Source: CAZWEZ01 sp964632795
Lineage (GTDB): Bacteria > Pseudomonadota > Alphaproteobacteria > Rhodospirillales > 2-02-FULL-58-16
DNA length: 18,477 bases
Direction of reading: 5' to 3'
Assembly: GCA_964632795.1 (NCBI GenBank)
Contig: CAZWEZ010000074.1
Location: 1 to 18,477, forward strand
Shown here piece after piece: positions 1 to 10,013 of this stretch. Under the pieces are notes generated by a model. It was given only the letters and a program-made list of their open reading frames with translations, did not search any database and had not been told where the DNA came from. Made by a program: the position numbers and the translations under genes. Each line of letters starts with the position of its first letter. The first letter of the stretch is position 1.

Positions 1-1107
<1,107 letters not shown>

Positions 1108-1111
<4 letters not shown>

Positions 1112-2469
1112 GGCCGGCCCTCCACCAGCGCCCGGAAGGCGTCGCCGCGGGCCTCGAAGTCGGCGAACTGGTCGAACGAGGCGCAGGCCGGCGACAGCAG
1201 GACCACTGCGCCCGGTTCCGCCATCTCCCGGGCCCGGGACACCGCCGTGGTCAGATTCCCGCAGCGGCTGAGCGCCGTATCGTCGCCGAGGAAGGCGGCG
1301 ATTGTCCCGGCCGCCTCGCCGATCAGGAAGGCGTGGGCGATCCGCCCGAGGTGGGGCCGCAGGGCCTCCAGCCCGCCCTCCTTGGCCCGCCCGCCGGCGA
1401 TCCAGTAGACCCGGTCGTGGCAGGCCAGCGCCTTGGCCGCGGCCTCGGGGTTGGTCGCCTTGGAGTCGTTGATATAGGTCACGCCGTCGATGACGGCGAT
1501 CGGTTCCTGGCGGTGGGCGAGGCCGGGGTAGGTGCGGATCGCCCCGGCCACCACTTGCGGATCGAGGCCGGCGGCGCGGGCGGCGGCGTAGGCGGCGGCG
1601 GCGTTCTGGTGGTTGTGCTGGCCGGGCAAGGCGGCAACCGGGTTCAGGTCCAGCACCGCCTCGGCCGTGCCGGCGGTGTCGTCGGTCAACATGCCGTCCA
1701 CCGCGTAGACGCCGCCGGCGGCCCGGCGGCTCCCCGATACCGGGATCACCAGCGGCCCTCCCCCGATCTCGAGATCGTCGCGGATCGCTTGGGACTGGGC
1801 GTCGTCGATGCCGACCACCGCCGTGCACGACGCCCCCTGGCCGAGGAAGATCCGGCGCTTGGCGCGGACGTAGCCGGCCATTGAGCCGTGGCGCTCCAGG
1901 TGGTCGGGGCTGAGGTTGAGCAGCACCGCGACGTCGAAGGTCACCGACGGGCACAGGTCCAACTGATAGGACGACATCTCCAGCACGTAGAGGCCGTCCT
2001 CGCCAAGGGGTTCGAACTCCATCACCGGGACGCCGATGTTGCCGCCGACCTCGGCCCGCCGTCCGCCGGCCTCGAGGATATGGCCGATCAGCGCGGTGGT
2101 GGTCGACTTGCCGTTGGTCCCGGTGATGCCGATGAAGGCGGCCTGGCGCTGGGCGCGGGCCAGAAGCTCGATGTCGCCGATCACCTCGCACCCGGCGTCG
2201 CGGGCCAGGCCGACCACCGGGTGGGGCCGGGGATGATCGAGCGGGATGCCGGGGCTGAGGACCAGCGCCGCCGGGCGCCGCCAGTCGCAGCCCCCGAGAT
2301 CGACCATCGCCAGGCCGCCCTCGCGCGCCCGGGCGCGGACGCCGTCGTCGTCGTCCCACGCCCACACCTCCGCCCCGCCGTCCCGCAGCGCCCGCGCCGC
2401 GGCCATCCCCGAGCGGCCGAGTCCGAGGACGGCGACGGGAAGATCGGCATAGGAGCTGAGATCTATCAT
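1108..2469 (-). CDS. murD: UDP-N-acetylmuramoyl-L-alanine--D-glutamate ligase MurD
   Basis: A 453-residue cytoplasmic Mur ligase that adds D-glutamate to UDP-MurNAc-L-Ala using ATP. The N-terminal Rossmann-like UDP-binding domain starts with VAVLGLGRSG (about residues 12-21). The ATP-binding loop TGTNGKST is at about 116-123, followed by the central-domain sequence NLSPDHLERHGSM. The C-terminal domain carries NDSKATNPEAA, typical of MurD. Length is normal for the family. The ATG at 2469 is chosen because a GAGG stretch lies 6 nt upstream and because it leaves only 2 nt after the mraY stop; an in-frame extension further upstream would run through mraY in another frame. The 3' end overlaps ftsW by 4 nt. 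No key motif is missing. Confidence 0.97.
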
Positions 2470-2471
2470 CG

Positions 2472-3560
2472 TTACCTCAGCTTCAGGGTCGACAGGCCGA
2501 CCAGGGCCAGGATGGCGGCGATGATCCAGAACCGGATGACGATGGTCGCCTCGGCCCACCCCTTCTTCTCGAAGTGATGGTGCAGCGGCGCCATCCGGAA
2601 GACCCGCCGCCCGGTGAGCTTGAACGACACCACCTGGACGATCACCGACGCCGTCTCCAGCACGAACAGGCCGCCGACGATGGCCAGCACCAGTTCGTGC
2701 TTGGTGATCACGCTGACCGCGCCCAGCGCCCCGCCCAGGGACAGCGCCCCGGTGTCGCCCATGAACACCTTGGCCGGCGGCGCGTTGAACCACAGGAACC
2801 CCATGCCGCCGCCGACCAGTGCCCCGCAGAACACCGCCAACTCGCCGCTGCCCGGGACATGGCTGAGCTGCAGGTAGCCGGCGAACACGCTGTTGCCGAC
2901 CAGGTAGGCGATCAGGGCGAAGACCCCGGCGGCGATCATCACCGGCCCGATGGCCAGCCCGTCGAGGCCGTCGGTGAGATTGACCGCGTTGGAGGTCCCG
3001 ACCATCACCACCACCGCCAGGACGACGAACAGCCAGCCGAGGTCGACCAGCAGGTTCTTGAAGAACGGCACCGCCAGCGAGGTGCTCAACTCGCCGGGCA
3101 TCAGCAGCATGATCCACAGCGTGGCGATGGTGGCGATCGTCACCTGGACGGCCAGCTTGAGCTTGCCCGGCAGGCCGCTGCTGTCGTGCCGGGTCACCTT
3201 CAGGTAGTCGTCGACGAAACCGAGCCCACCGTAGGCGGCGGTCACCCACAGCACCACCCAGACATAGCCGTTGGTGAGGTCCGCCCACAGCAGGGTCGCC
3301 ACGCTTATCGCCAGCAGGATCATGAGGCCGCCCATGGTCGGCGTCCCCTGCTTGGTGATCAGGTGGCCCTCGGGGCCGTCGGAGCGGATCGGCTGGCCGC
3401 CGTTCTGGCGGCTGCGCAGGTGTCTGATCAGGTAGGGCCCGAACACGAAGCTGAGGATCAGCGCCGTCATCACCGCGCCCCCGGTGCGGAAGGTCAGGTA
3501 GCGGAAGACGTTGAGTACGCTGAACTGGTCGGCCAGCGGATAGAGGAAGTTGAACAGCAT
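2472..3560 (-). CDS. mraY: Phospho-N-acetylmuramoyl-pentapeptide-transferase MraY
   Basis: A 362-residue integral membrane enzyme that transfers phospho-MurNAc-pentapeptide to undecaprenyl phosphate, making lipid I. About ten hydrophobic segments are readable. The catalytic and magnesium-binding signatures are all present: the Asp pair in GFVDDYLKV (D117, D118), NLTDGLDGLA (about 194-203), FMGDTGAL (about 266-273) and the histidine motif PLHHHFEKKGW (His 327-329). Length is usual for the family. The start at 3560 has the best ribosome binding site in the cluster, AAGGAGAGG a few bases upstream, which overlaps the murF TAA stop (11-nt gap). It is one of the few genes here not coupled by overlap, so it may be initiated independently. 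Confidence 0.98.
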   Translation of the reverse strand: MLFNFLYPLADQFSVLNVFRYLTFRTGGAVMTALILSFVFGPYLIRHLRSRQNGGQPIRSDGPEGHLITKQGTPTMGGLMILLAISVATLLWADLTNGYVWVVLWVTAAYGGLGFVDDYLKVTRHDSSGLPGKLKLAVQVTIATIATLWIMLLMPGELSTSLAVPFFKNLLVDLGWLFVVLAVVVMVGTSNAVNLTDGLDGLAIGPVMIAAGVFALIAYLVGNSVFAGYLQLSHVPGSGELAVFCGALVGGGMGFLWFNAPPAKVFMGDTGALSLGGALGAVSVITKHELVLAIVGGLFVLETASVIVQVVSFKLTGRRVFRMAPLHHHFEKKGWAEATIVIRFWIIAAILALVGLSTLKLR

Positions 3561-3571
3561 CCGACCTCTCC

Positions 3572-4990
3572 TTAGCCGTTCCCGGCGGCGCGCTCGAGAA
3601 GCGCCCGGACGATCTTGCCGGTGCGGCTGCCCAGCGATCCCTTGACGGTGACCACGTCGCCGGGACGCACCGCCGCCAGCACCAGCGGCGCCAGTTCCTC
3701 GGCGGTGGCGGCGGAGCCCCCGCGCATCGCCTTGGGCAGGGCGTCGGCCAGGCGGGCCATGTCGGGACCCGCGGTGAACACCAGGTCGATGCCGTTCTCC
3801 TCCAGGGGCGCGGCCAGGGCCTCGTGGAACCGTCCGCCGTCCTCGCCCAGCTCCAGCATGTCGCCGAGCACGGCGATGCGCCGGCCGCCGGGGCCCGGGC
3901 GCGCGGCGCCGAGGACCTGGATGGCGGCGTTCATCGACACCGGGCTGGCGTTGTAGCTTTCGTCGATCAGCTCGAAGCCTCCTTCGGCGGTATCGATCGT
4001 ATGGCGCCGCCCCCGGCCCTCGATCGCGCTCAGCCCGCCGAGCGCGCGGGCGGCGGCGGCCACCTCGCCGCCGGCGGCCTCGACCGTGGCCAGCACCGCC
4101 AGGCTGTTGGTTACCCAGTGGCGGCCCGCCAGGCCGACCCGGTATGACAGCGCCCGGCCGGCCACCACCGCCTCGACGTCCGAGCCCTCCTCGTCCATCG
4201 CGAAGTCGCCCAGGCGGACCTCGGCCCGGTGGTGGGCGCCGAAGCCGATGACGGCCGCCGCGCCGCGGGCCCGGGCGGCGTCGGCCAGGCGGTCGAAATA
4301 CGGGTTGTCGCGGTCGAGCACCGCCGTGCCGTCCGCCTCCAGGCCGGCGAACACCTCGGCCTTGGCCTCGGCGATCTCGTCGAGGCCGGCGAAGAAGGCG
4401 CCGTGGACCGCCTCGACGGCGGTCACCAGGGCGACGTGGGGACGGGTCAGCCGGGACAGGGGCTCGATCTCGCCCGGGTGGTTCATGCCCATCTCGAAGA
4501 TCCCGTAGGCCGTCTCAGGGGGCATCCGGGCCAGGCTCAACGGCAGGCCCCACTTGTTGTTGAGGCTTCCCCGGCTGGCCGCGACCGGGCCTTGCCCGGC
4601 GAGGACGCACCCCAGCACCTCCTTGATCCCGGTCTTGCCGACGCTGCCGGTGACGGCGATGACGCGCCCCCCGGTACGGACCCGGGCCGCCGCCGCCAGG
4701 TCCTCCAGCGCCTCCAGGGTGTCGCCGACCATGACCACCGGCGGCCCGCCCGAAACGCCGATCGGCACCCGGTGGACCACCGCCGCCGCGGCGCCCGCGC
4801 TCAGCGCCTCGGCGACGAAGCCGTGGCCGTCGTGGTGGGGGCCGACGATGGCCACGAACAGGTCGCCGGGCTCGACGGTCCGGCTGTCGATGGACACCCC
4901 GCTGGCCTCGAAGGGGGTCTCGCAACGGCCACCGGTGGCCGCCGCCGTGGCGGCCGAGGTCCACAGGACGTCCTTGCCGCCGGCGGTCAT
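3572..4990 (-). CDS. murF: UDP-N-acetylmuramoyl-tripeptide--D-alanyl-D-alanine ligase MurF
   Basis: A 472-residue Mur ligase that adds D-Ala-D-Ala to the UDP-MurNAc tripeptide, completing the cytoplasmic pentapeptide precursor. Seen: SIDSRTVEPGDLFVA in the N-terminal domain, the P-loop TGSVGKT (about 114-120; MurF uses TGSxGKT rather than TGTNGKT), NNKWGLPLSL, FEMGMNHPGEI, and YNASPVSM in the C-terminal half. The ATG at 4990 overlaps the murE stop by 4 nt (ATGA). Longer in-frame starts would read through murE and are alanine/arginine-rich noise. It ends in TAA followed by the mraY ribosome binding site. Confidence 0.97.
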   Translation of the reverse strand: MTAGGKDVLWTSAATAAATGGRCETPFEASGVSIDSRTVEPGDLFVAIVGPHHDGHGFVAEALSAGAAAAVVHRVPIGVSGGPPVVMVGDTLEALEDLAAAARVRTGGRVIAVTGSVGKTGIKEVLGCVLAGQGPVAASRGSLNNKWGLPLSLARMPPETAYGIFEMGMNHPGEIEPLSRLTRPHVALVTAVEAVHGAFFAGLDEIAEAKAEVFAGLEADGTAVLDRDNPYFDRLADAARARGAAAVIGFGAHHRAEVRLGDFAMDEEGSDVEAVVAGRALSYRVGLAGRHWVTNSLAVLATVEAAGGEVAAAARALGGLSAIEGRGRRHTIDTAEGGFELIDESYNASPVSMNAAIQVLGAARPGPGGRRIAVLGDMLELGEDGGRFHEALAAPLEENGIDLVFTAGPDMARLADALPKAMRGGSAATAEELAPLVLAAVRPGDVVTVKGSLGSRTGKIVRALLERAAGNG

Positions 4991-6456
4991 TTCGCGCTCT
5001 CCCCGAGCGCCTCGGCGACGACCTCGACGTCGTCGAAGGGCCGCACTTCGTCGCCCACGGTCTGTCCGCTCTCGTGGCCCTTGCCGGCGATCACCAGCAG
5101 GTCGTCGGGGCCGAGGCGGCCGACGGCGTAGACGATGGCTTCGCCCCGGTCGCCGATGTCGCGGCCTCCCGGGCAGGCGGCCATGATCTGGCGGCGGATC
5201 GCGGCGGCGTCCTCGTGGCGCGGGTTGTCGTCGGTGACCACTACCCGGTCGGCCAGCTCGCCGGCGATCCGGCCCATCTCGGGGCGCTTGCCGGGATCCC
5301 GCTCCCCGCCGCAGCCGAATACCACCACCAGCCGTCCCCGGGCATGGGGGCGGAGCGCGCCGAGGATGCTGGCCAGGGCGTCGGGGGTGTGGGCGTAGTC
5401 GACGTAGACGCTGGCGCCGTTGGCGCGGCGGCCGGCCAGCTGGACCCTGCCGGGGACCCCTTCCAGGGTCTCCAGGGCGGCCACCGACTCGCCGACGTCG
5501 CCCCCGCAGGCGACCACCAGGGCCAGGGCGCACAGCGCGTTGTCGGCCTGGAAGCCGCCGACCAGGGGCAGCATCGTCCGGTAGCGCCGGCCCATCACGG
5601 AGAGCTCCAGACGCTGGCCGCCGGCCTCGGCCTCGGCGCCGATCAGGCGGACGTGCTCGCCGTTCCGCCCGTAGCCGATGACCCGCTGGCGGCGCACCTC
5701 GGCGGTCCGGGCGAGGGCCGGGAAGGGTTCGGCGTCGGCGTTGAGGACGGCGCTGCCGCCGGGCTTCATGACCTCGGTGAACAGCCGCGTCTTGGAGTCC
5801 AGATAGGCCCGCATGGTGCCGTGGTAGTCGAGGTGGTCGCGGCTGAGGTTGGTGAAGGCGGCCGCCGTCACCTGGATGCCGTCGAGGCGGTACTGGTCGA
5901 GGCCGTGGCTCGAGGCCTCCAGGGCCAGGCACTGGACGCCGGTGGCGGTCAGCTCGGCGAGGCGGCGGTGGAGTTCGACCGGGTCGGGGGTGGTCAGGTT
6001 GGCGGCAAGGTGGCGGTCCGGCGCGGTGATGCCGAGCGTTCCCAGGCTGGCCGCCCGGAAGCCCAGCCGGATCCAGATCTGGCGGGCGAACGAGACCACC
6101 GAGGTCTTGCCGTTGGTGCCGGTGACGGCGGCGACGATGGCCGGCTGGCGGCCAAAAAACCGCGCCGCCATGAAGGCGAAACGGCGGCGGGGGTTGTCGT
6201 CGGTGAGCAGCGGAACCGGAGGCGTCGTCGGCTCGATCCGGGTCCCGGGCGGGGCCAGCACGCAGGTCGCGCCGCGGGCCACCGCCTCGGCGATGAAGTC
6301 CCGGCCGTCGGCCTGGGAGCCGGGCAGGGCGGCGAACAGGAAACCGGGTTCGACGCGCCGGGAATCAGACGTCAGCCCGGCGATCTCCGTGGTCCCGATT
6401 CCGGTTGCCTGCGTCACCTCGGCGTAGTCTCCTTCCAACAGCTCATCGAGTCTCAA
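4987..6456 (-). CDS. murE: UDP-N-acetylmuramoyl-L-alanyl-D-glutamate--meso-2,6-diaminopimelate ligase MurE
   Basis: A 489-residue Mur ligase adding the third stem-peptide residue. The P-loop TGTNGKT is at 112-118, LEASSHGLDQ at about 180-188, and the carbamylated lysine lies in YLDSKTRLF (K222). The specificity motif DNPR (410-413, followed by HE) is the one found in meso-diaminopimelate-adding enzymes, so the wall should be the ordinary Gram-negative DAP type. The start is TTG at 6456: GGGAG lies about 7 nt upstream, and the resulting N-terminus MRLDELL matches the family. No in-frame ATG is better placed. This start lies inside the end of ftsI (14-nt overlap), so a weak start codon and coupling may limit MurE output. 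Confidence 0.96.
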   Translation of the reverse strand: MRLDELLEGDYAEVTQATGIGTTEIAGLTSDSRRVEPGFLFAALPGSQADGRDFIAEAVARGATCVLAPPGTRIEPTTPPVPLLTDDNPRRRFAFMAARFFGRQPAIVAAVTGTNGKTSVVSFARQIWIRLGFRAASLGTLGITAPDRHLAANLTTPDPVELHRRLAELTATGVQCLALEASSHGLDQYRLDGIQVTAAAFTNLSRDHLDYHGTMRAYLDSKTRLFTEVMKPGGSAVLNADAEPFPALARTAEVRRQRVIGYGRNGEHVRLIGAEAEAGGQRLELSVMGRRYRTMLPLVGGFQADNALCALALVVACGGDVGESVAALETLEGVPGRVQLAGRRANGASVYVDYAHTPDALASILGALRPHARGRLVVVFGCGGERDPGKRPEMGRIAGELADRVVVTDDNPRHEDAAAIRRQIMAACPGGRDIGDRGEAIVYAVGRLGPDDLLVIAGKGHESGQTVGDEVRPFDDVEVVAEALGESAK

Positions 6457-8191
6457 TTCGCTGCTCCCGGGTGCTCTCGGGAGCGGCGCCCAGCGAGGCC
6501 AGGAGGGGCTGGCCGGACGCCGCCCCGTCGTCGTCCTGGCGTGGCCGGATGCCGTCCAGCGAGGCCATCCGGCGGACCATGCGGCGGACCATCGGCGCCG
6601 CCACCCAGCCGCCGGTGGCGTAGTTCAACGTGCTCTGGTTGCCCTTGGGTTCGTCGATCATGACCATGACCACGTAGCGCGGCGCCTCGATGGGGAAGGC
6701 GCCGACGAACGACGAGATCAGGGCATCGCGCCGGTAGCCGCCGGCGATCAGCTTCTCCGCCGTCCCCGTCTTGCCGCCGACCCGGAAGCCCCGGGCGTCG
6801 GCCTTGCGCCCGGTGCCGTTGCGCACCACCAGGCGCATCAGCCGGCGCATCTGGCGCGAGGTCTCCTCGCTCAGCACCCGGCGCCCCGCCGGCGGCGCCT
6901 CCGCGGTGCCGGCGAGCAGGGTCGGCGGGCGGTAGACGCCGCCGTTGACCAGGGTGGCGACGGCGACCGCGACCTGCAGCGGACTGACCGCGATGCCGTG
7001 ACCGTAGGCGATGGTCATGGTGTTGATGTCGCGCCACCGGGGCGGGGTCAGGGGCACCCCCACCTCGGGCAGCTCGATGGCCGCCCGGCGCAACAGCCCC
7101 AGCCGGCCCAGGTAGTCCTGCTGGGTCCGGGTGCCGACGTCGATGGCCATCCTGGCGGCCCCGATGTTGGACGAATAGACCAGGATCTCGGGCACCGACA
7201 GCCACCGGTTCTTGCCGTGGTAATCGGTGATGGTGAAGCGGGCGACGCGGATCGGGCGGCTGGCATCGTAGCCGTCGCCGAGGGTCACGGTGCCGCTGTC
7301 CAACGCCATCGCGATGGTGAACAGCTTGAAGGTGGAGCCCATCTCGTAGACCCCCTTGGTGGCCCGGTTGAAGCCCGCCTCGCCGCCCGCCGTGGCCGGC
7401 AGGTTGGGGTCGAAGTCGGGCAACGAAACCATCGCCACCACCTCGCCGCTGGCGGCATCCAGCACCAGCCCGGCGGCGCCCAGGGCGTCGAACTCGGCGA
7501 TCACCGCCGACAGCTCCCGGCGCAGCATGTACTGGACCCTGAGGTCGATCGACAGCCGCAGGGGATCGGCGGCGCGCCGCAGGAGCTGGTCGAAGTGGCG
7601 CTCGATGCCCGAGATGCCCCGGCCGTCGACGTCGGTCAGCCCGAGGACGTGGGCCGCCGCCCGGCCGTGGGGGTAGACCCGGCGTTCGGAGCGCTGGAAG
7701 AACAAACCCGGGATGCCGAGCCGGTTGACCGCGAACTGCTGGCGCGGGGTCAGGTTGCGGCGCAGCCATACGAAGCTTCCCGCCGACTTCAGCTTGGCCA
7801 GCGTCCGCTCCCGGTCGAGGTCGTCGAGCACGGTGACCAGGAGGTCGGCGGCGGCGGCGGCGTCGAGCACGTCGCCGGGGTCGGCGTACAGCGAAACCGT
7901 GGGCAGGGTGGTCGCCAGGACGACGCCGTGGCGATCGACGATGTCGGCCCGTCCGGCGCTCGGCGTGGTCGACGGCTCGGCGCGGACCACCCTCGGTTCG
8001 GTGGCGTTGCCCGGCGAGGTCAGCTCGACCAGCCGGCCGCCGATGACCAGGAAGGCCAGGGTGAGGACGGCGGCGGTCACCAGCAGCCGGTTGCGGCCGG
8101 TCTCCATGGCCTGTTTGCGGACCCCCTCCAGGCGGACCCGGGGCACGGCCGCGAGCGGCGACGGCGGCGGCGTAGGCTTGCCGATGTTCAT
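6443..8191 (-). CDS. ftsI: Division-specific transpeptidase FtsI / penicillin-binding protein 3 (class B PBP)
   Basis: A 582-residue class B penicillin-binding protein that cross-links septal peptidoglycan in the periplasm as partner of FtsW. It has a short cytoplasmic N-terminus, one membrane anchor (about 35-51, LLVTAAVLTLAFLVIGG), the PBP dimerisation domain with RADIVDRHGVVLA, and a transpeptidase domain. The three catalytic motifs are intact: STFK (nucleophile S286, K289), SSN (340-342) and KTG (474-476, in GGKTGTAEK). The ATG at 8191 overlaps the ftsL stop by 4 nt. The last 40 or so residues are a hydrophilic tail without a recognisable domain. Related class B enzymes (PBP2, Spo VD) are less likely given the dcw position. 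Confidence 0.97.
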   Translation of the reverse strand: MNIGKPTPPPSPLAAVPRVRLEGVRKQAMETGRNRLLVTAAVLTLAFLVIGGRLVELTSPGNATEPRVVRAEPSTTPSAGRADIVDRHGVVLATTLPTVSLYADPGDVLDAAAAADLLVTVLDDLDRERTLAKLKSAGSFVWLRRNLTPRQQFAVNRLGIPGLFFQRSERRVYPHGRAAAHVLGLTDVDGRGISGIERHFDQLLRRAADPLRLSIDLRVQYMLRRELSAVIAEFDALGAAGLVLDAASGEVVAMVSLPDFDPNLPATAGGEAGFNRATKGVYEMGSTFKLFTIAMALDSGTVTLGDGYDASRPIRVARFTITDYHGKNRWLSVPEILVYSSNIGAARMAIDVGTRTQQDYLGRLGLLRRAAIELPEVGVPLTPPRWRDINTMTIAYGHGIAVSPLQVAVAVATLVNGGVYRPPTLLAGTAEAPPAGRRVLSEETSRQMRRLMRLVVRNGTGRKADARGFRVGGKTGTAEKLIAGGYRRDALISSFVGAFPIEAPRYVVMVMIDEPKGNQSTLNYATGGWVAAPMVRRMVRRMASLDGIRPRQDDDGAASGQPLLASLGAAPESTREQRIETR

Positions 8192-8481
8192 CCGCCGGCC
8201 ACCGTCTCGGTGCGCATCGGCAGCAGGTCGATGGCCCCGAGCTGCTCGGGCTCGATCGGCGTCAGCCCGAGGTAGCGGTCGCTCAGGACGCGCAGCCGGT
8301 CGGGGTTGTTGAGATGGCTCCATTCGGCGTTGAGCACGTGGATCGCCTGGCGGTCGGCGGCGATCGAGCGGTTGAGGGCGTCGAGTTCCTGCTCCAGGTC
8401 CTGGACCTGGTACTTGACCGAGAACAGGGCCAGGCTCAGGATCCCGGCCAGCAGCAGGGCAAGGGCCGTGGTGTGCCGCAT
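8188..8481 (-). CDS. ftsL: Cell division protein FtsL (short, alphaproteobacterial type)
   Basis: A 97-residue bitopic membrane protein. A hydrophobic segment (about 5-21, TALALLLAGILSLALF) follows a very short cytoplasmic N-terminus. The periplasmic part begins with a heptad-like stretch rich in Gln, Glu and Leu (about 24-52), as expected for the FtsL coiled coil that binds FtsB and scaffolds FtsQ, FtsW and FtsI. The motif EWSHLNNPDRLRVLSDRYLGL is typical of FtsL in this group. Sequence similarity among FtsL proteins is low, so the call rests on topology plus its place between rsmH and ftsI. The ATG at 8481 shares its A with the last base of the rsmH stop (TGATG). Confidence 0.92.
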   Translation of the reverse strand: MRHTTALALLLAGILSLALFSVKYQVQDLEQELDALNRSIAADRQAIHVLNAEWSHLNNPDRLRVLSDRYLGLTPIEPEQLGAIDLLPMRTETVAGG

Positions 8482-9455
8482 CACGCCGCCCTCCTGTGGT
8501 CGTCCGGCCACGCCGGGGCGTCGGTCCGCTCGGCCGCCCTCAGGCGCCCCGAGCGCGACCGCGGGTTGGCCGCCACCTCGTCGGCGGTGGGCCGCACGGC
8601 GCCGCGCCGCAACAGGCGGAAACTGGGCCGCCGTGCCGCCCCGGGCGGCTCCGGCAGGTGGCGCGAGGGACCGGGCCGGGCGCCGCATCGCGTCCTCAGG
8701 AAGTCCTTGACCCGGCGGTCCTCCAGGGAATGGAAGGAGACCACCGCCAGGCGCCCCCCGGGGGCCAGCAGTTCTTCCGCCGCGACCAGGCCGCGTTCGA
8801 GCTCGCCCAGTTCGTCGTTGACGTGGATGCGCAGGGCCTGGAAGGTGCGGGTGGCGGGGTCGATGCCCCCCGGCCGCCGCGCGACCACCCGGCGCACCAC
8901 CTCGGCAAGCTGGCCGGTGGTGGTGATCGGCGTCCGGCTCCGCACCTCGACGATCGCCCGGGCGATGCGCCGCGAGGCGCGTTCCTCGCCGTAGCGGTGG
9001 ATGAGGTCGGCAAGCTCCCGTTCGCCGAGGGCGTTGACCACGTCGGCCGCCGTGGTCCCGCCGTCGTCGTCCATGCGCATGTCCAGCGGCCCGTCGGCGG
9101 CGAACGAAAAGCCGCGCCGGGGATCGCCGATCTGCATCGAGGAGAGGCCGATGTCGAAGGCGACGCCGTCCACCGGCCCGACGCCGGCCCCCGCGAGGAG
9201 CCGCGCCATGTCGCCGAAGCGCCCGTGCAACACGCACAACCGGCCCGGATAGCGCCGCCCGAGATCGCCGCCCCGGGCCACCGCCCGGGAATCGCGGTCG
9301 ATGCCCCACACCGTGCAGGCGGCGGCCTCGAGCAGGGCCCGGGTGTAGCCGCCGGCGCCGAAGGTGGCATCCACGTAGACCGCGCCGTCGCGCGGCGCCA
9401 GCACCTCGATCACCTGGCCCAGCATGACCGGAGTATGGGACGGCGACGCCATCAT
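8481..9455 (-). CDS. rsmH: 16S rRNA (cytosine(1402)-N(4))-methyltransferase RsmH (MraW)
   Basis: A 324-residue SAM-dependent methyltransferase that modifies C1402 in the ribosomal P site. Seen: the N-terminal HTPVML motif, SAM-binding motif I VDATFGAGGYTR (28-39), GIDRD (51-55), FDIGLSSMQI (100-109; the family more often has SSPQ), GPLDMRM, RTFQALRIHVNDEL and VVSFHSLEDRRVKDF. Two adjacent ATG codons open the gene (9455 and 9452). The first gives an ATGA overlap with the mraZ stop; the protein would differ by one Met. The C-terminal tail is Arg/Ala rich. Cytoplasmic and co-expressed with the wall genes, as is usual for dcw clusters. Confidence 0.97.
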   Translation of the reverse strand: MMASPSHTPVMLGQVIEVLAPRDGAVYVDATFGAGGYTRALLEAAACTVWGIDRDSRAVARGGDLGRRYPGRLCVLHGRFGDMARLLAGAGVGPVDGVAFDIGLSSMQIGDPRRGFSFAADGPLDMRMDDDGGTTAADVVNALGERELADLIHRYGEERASRRIARAIVEVRSRTPITTTGQLAEVVRRVVARRPGGIDPATRTFQALRIHVNDELGELERGLVAAEELLAPGGRLAVVSFHSLEDRRVKDFLRTRCGARPGPSRHLPEPPGAARRPSFRLLRRGAVRPTADEVAANPRSRSGRLRAAERTDAPAWPDDHRRAA

Positions 9456-9922
9456 CGGTCTCCGCCGGTCGCTTCGGGAGTATCGACGGTCAGTTCCTCG
9501 TCGATCACGGTCCGCGAGGCGGCCTCGACCTCCAGGCCCGCCTTCTCGGGGCTCCAGATGAGGAAGGAATCGCCCATCCCGACGAAGGCGGCGCTTTCCG
9601 AAATGCCGGCCTGGTCGGTCAGGTCGCGGGGCAAGACCAGCCGGCCGCCGTCCTCGAAACGGATCAGGCGGGCGCGGCCGAAGACGCTCATGCTCAGCGC
9701 CCGGCGCTGCTTGGAGAACTTGGGAAGCTTGCGGATACCGGCCTTCATGGCCTCCATCCACTCGACGGGACAGGCCTCGATCGCCCCCGGGTACTCCAGC
9801 GACGGGAACAGGTAGAGGGCGTTGTTGTGCTGGCCCTCCAACTCGGCGCGGAAGGGGGCGGGAACCGACACCCGGCCCTTGCCGTCGACCCTGTTCTCGA
9901 ACGTCCCTGCGAAGAGCGCCAT
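9452..9922 (-). CDS. mraZ: Transcriptional regulator MraZ (first gene of the dcw operon)
   Basis: A 156-residue DNA-binding protein with two tandem AbrB/SpoVT-like swapped-hairpin domains. The first carries the family signature DxxxR in RVDGKGRVSVP (D13, R17). The second reads RFEDGGRLVLP, with Glu instead of Asp in the equivalent position (E90, R94). MraZ forms a large ring that binds phased TGGGN repeats and represses its own operon in E. coli (known of the family). The ATG at 9922 is preferred over upstream in-frame starts because AAAGAGG lies 5-6 nt before it and because MALFAGTFENRVDGKGR is the conserved N-terminus. Six 10-bp repeats that fit MraZ boxes overlap its promoter about 90-145 bases upstream, which suggests autoregulation. 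Confidence 0.97.
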   Translation of the reverse strand: MALFAGTFENRVDGKGRVSVPAPFRAELEGQHNNALYLFPSLEYPGAIEACPVEWMEAMKAGIRKLPKFSKQRRALSMSVFGRARLIRFEDGGRLVLPRDLTDQAGISESAAFVGMGDSFLIWSPEKAGLEVEAASRTVIDEELTVDTPEATGGDR

Positions 9923-10013
9923 CGCGGCCTCTTTCGGTTGTTTCCCCCCTCGTGCGGCGTTCGGCGCAACGCCTGGGGCGCCTTGCCGCCGAGAGGCATG
10001 CCATGACCTGTTT

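Noticed and set aside
5074..6663. 529-codon plus-strand open frame opposite murE and ftsI
   Set aside because: Gly/Ala/Asp-rich antisense shadow; the minus strand has intact MurE with all catalytic motifs.
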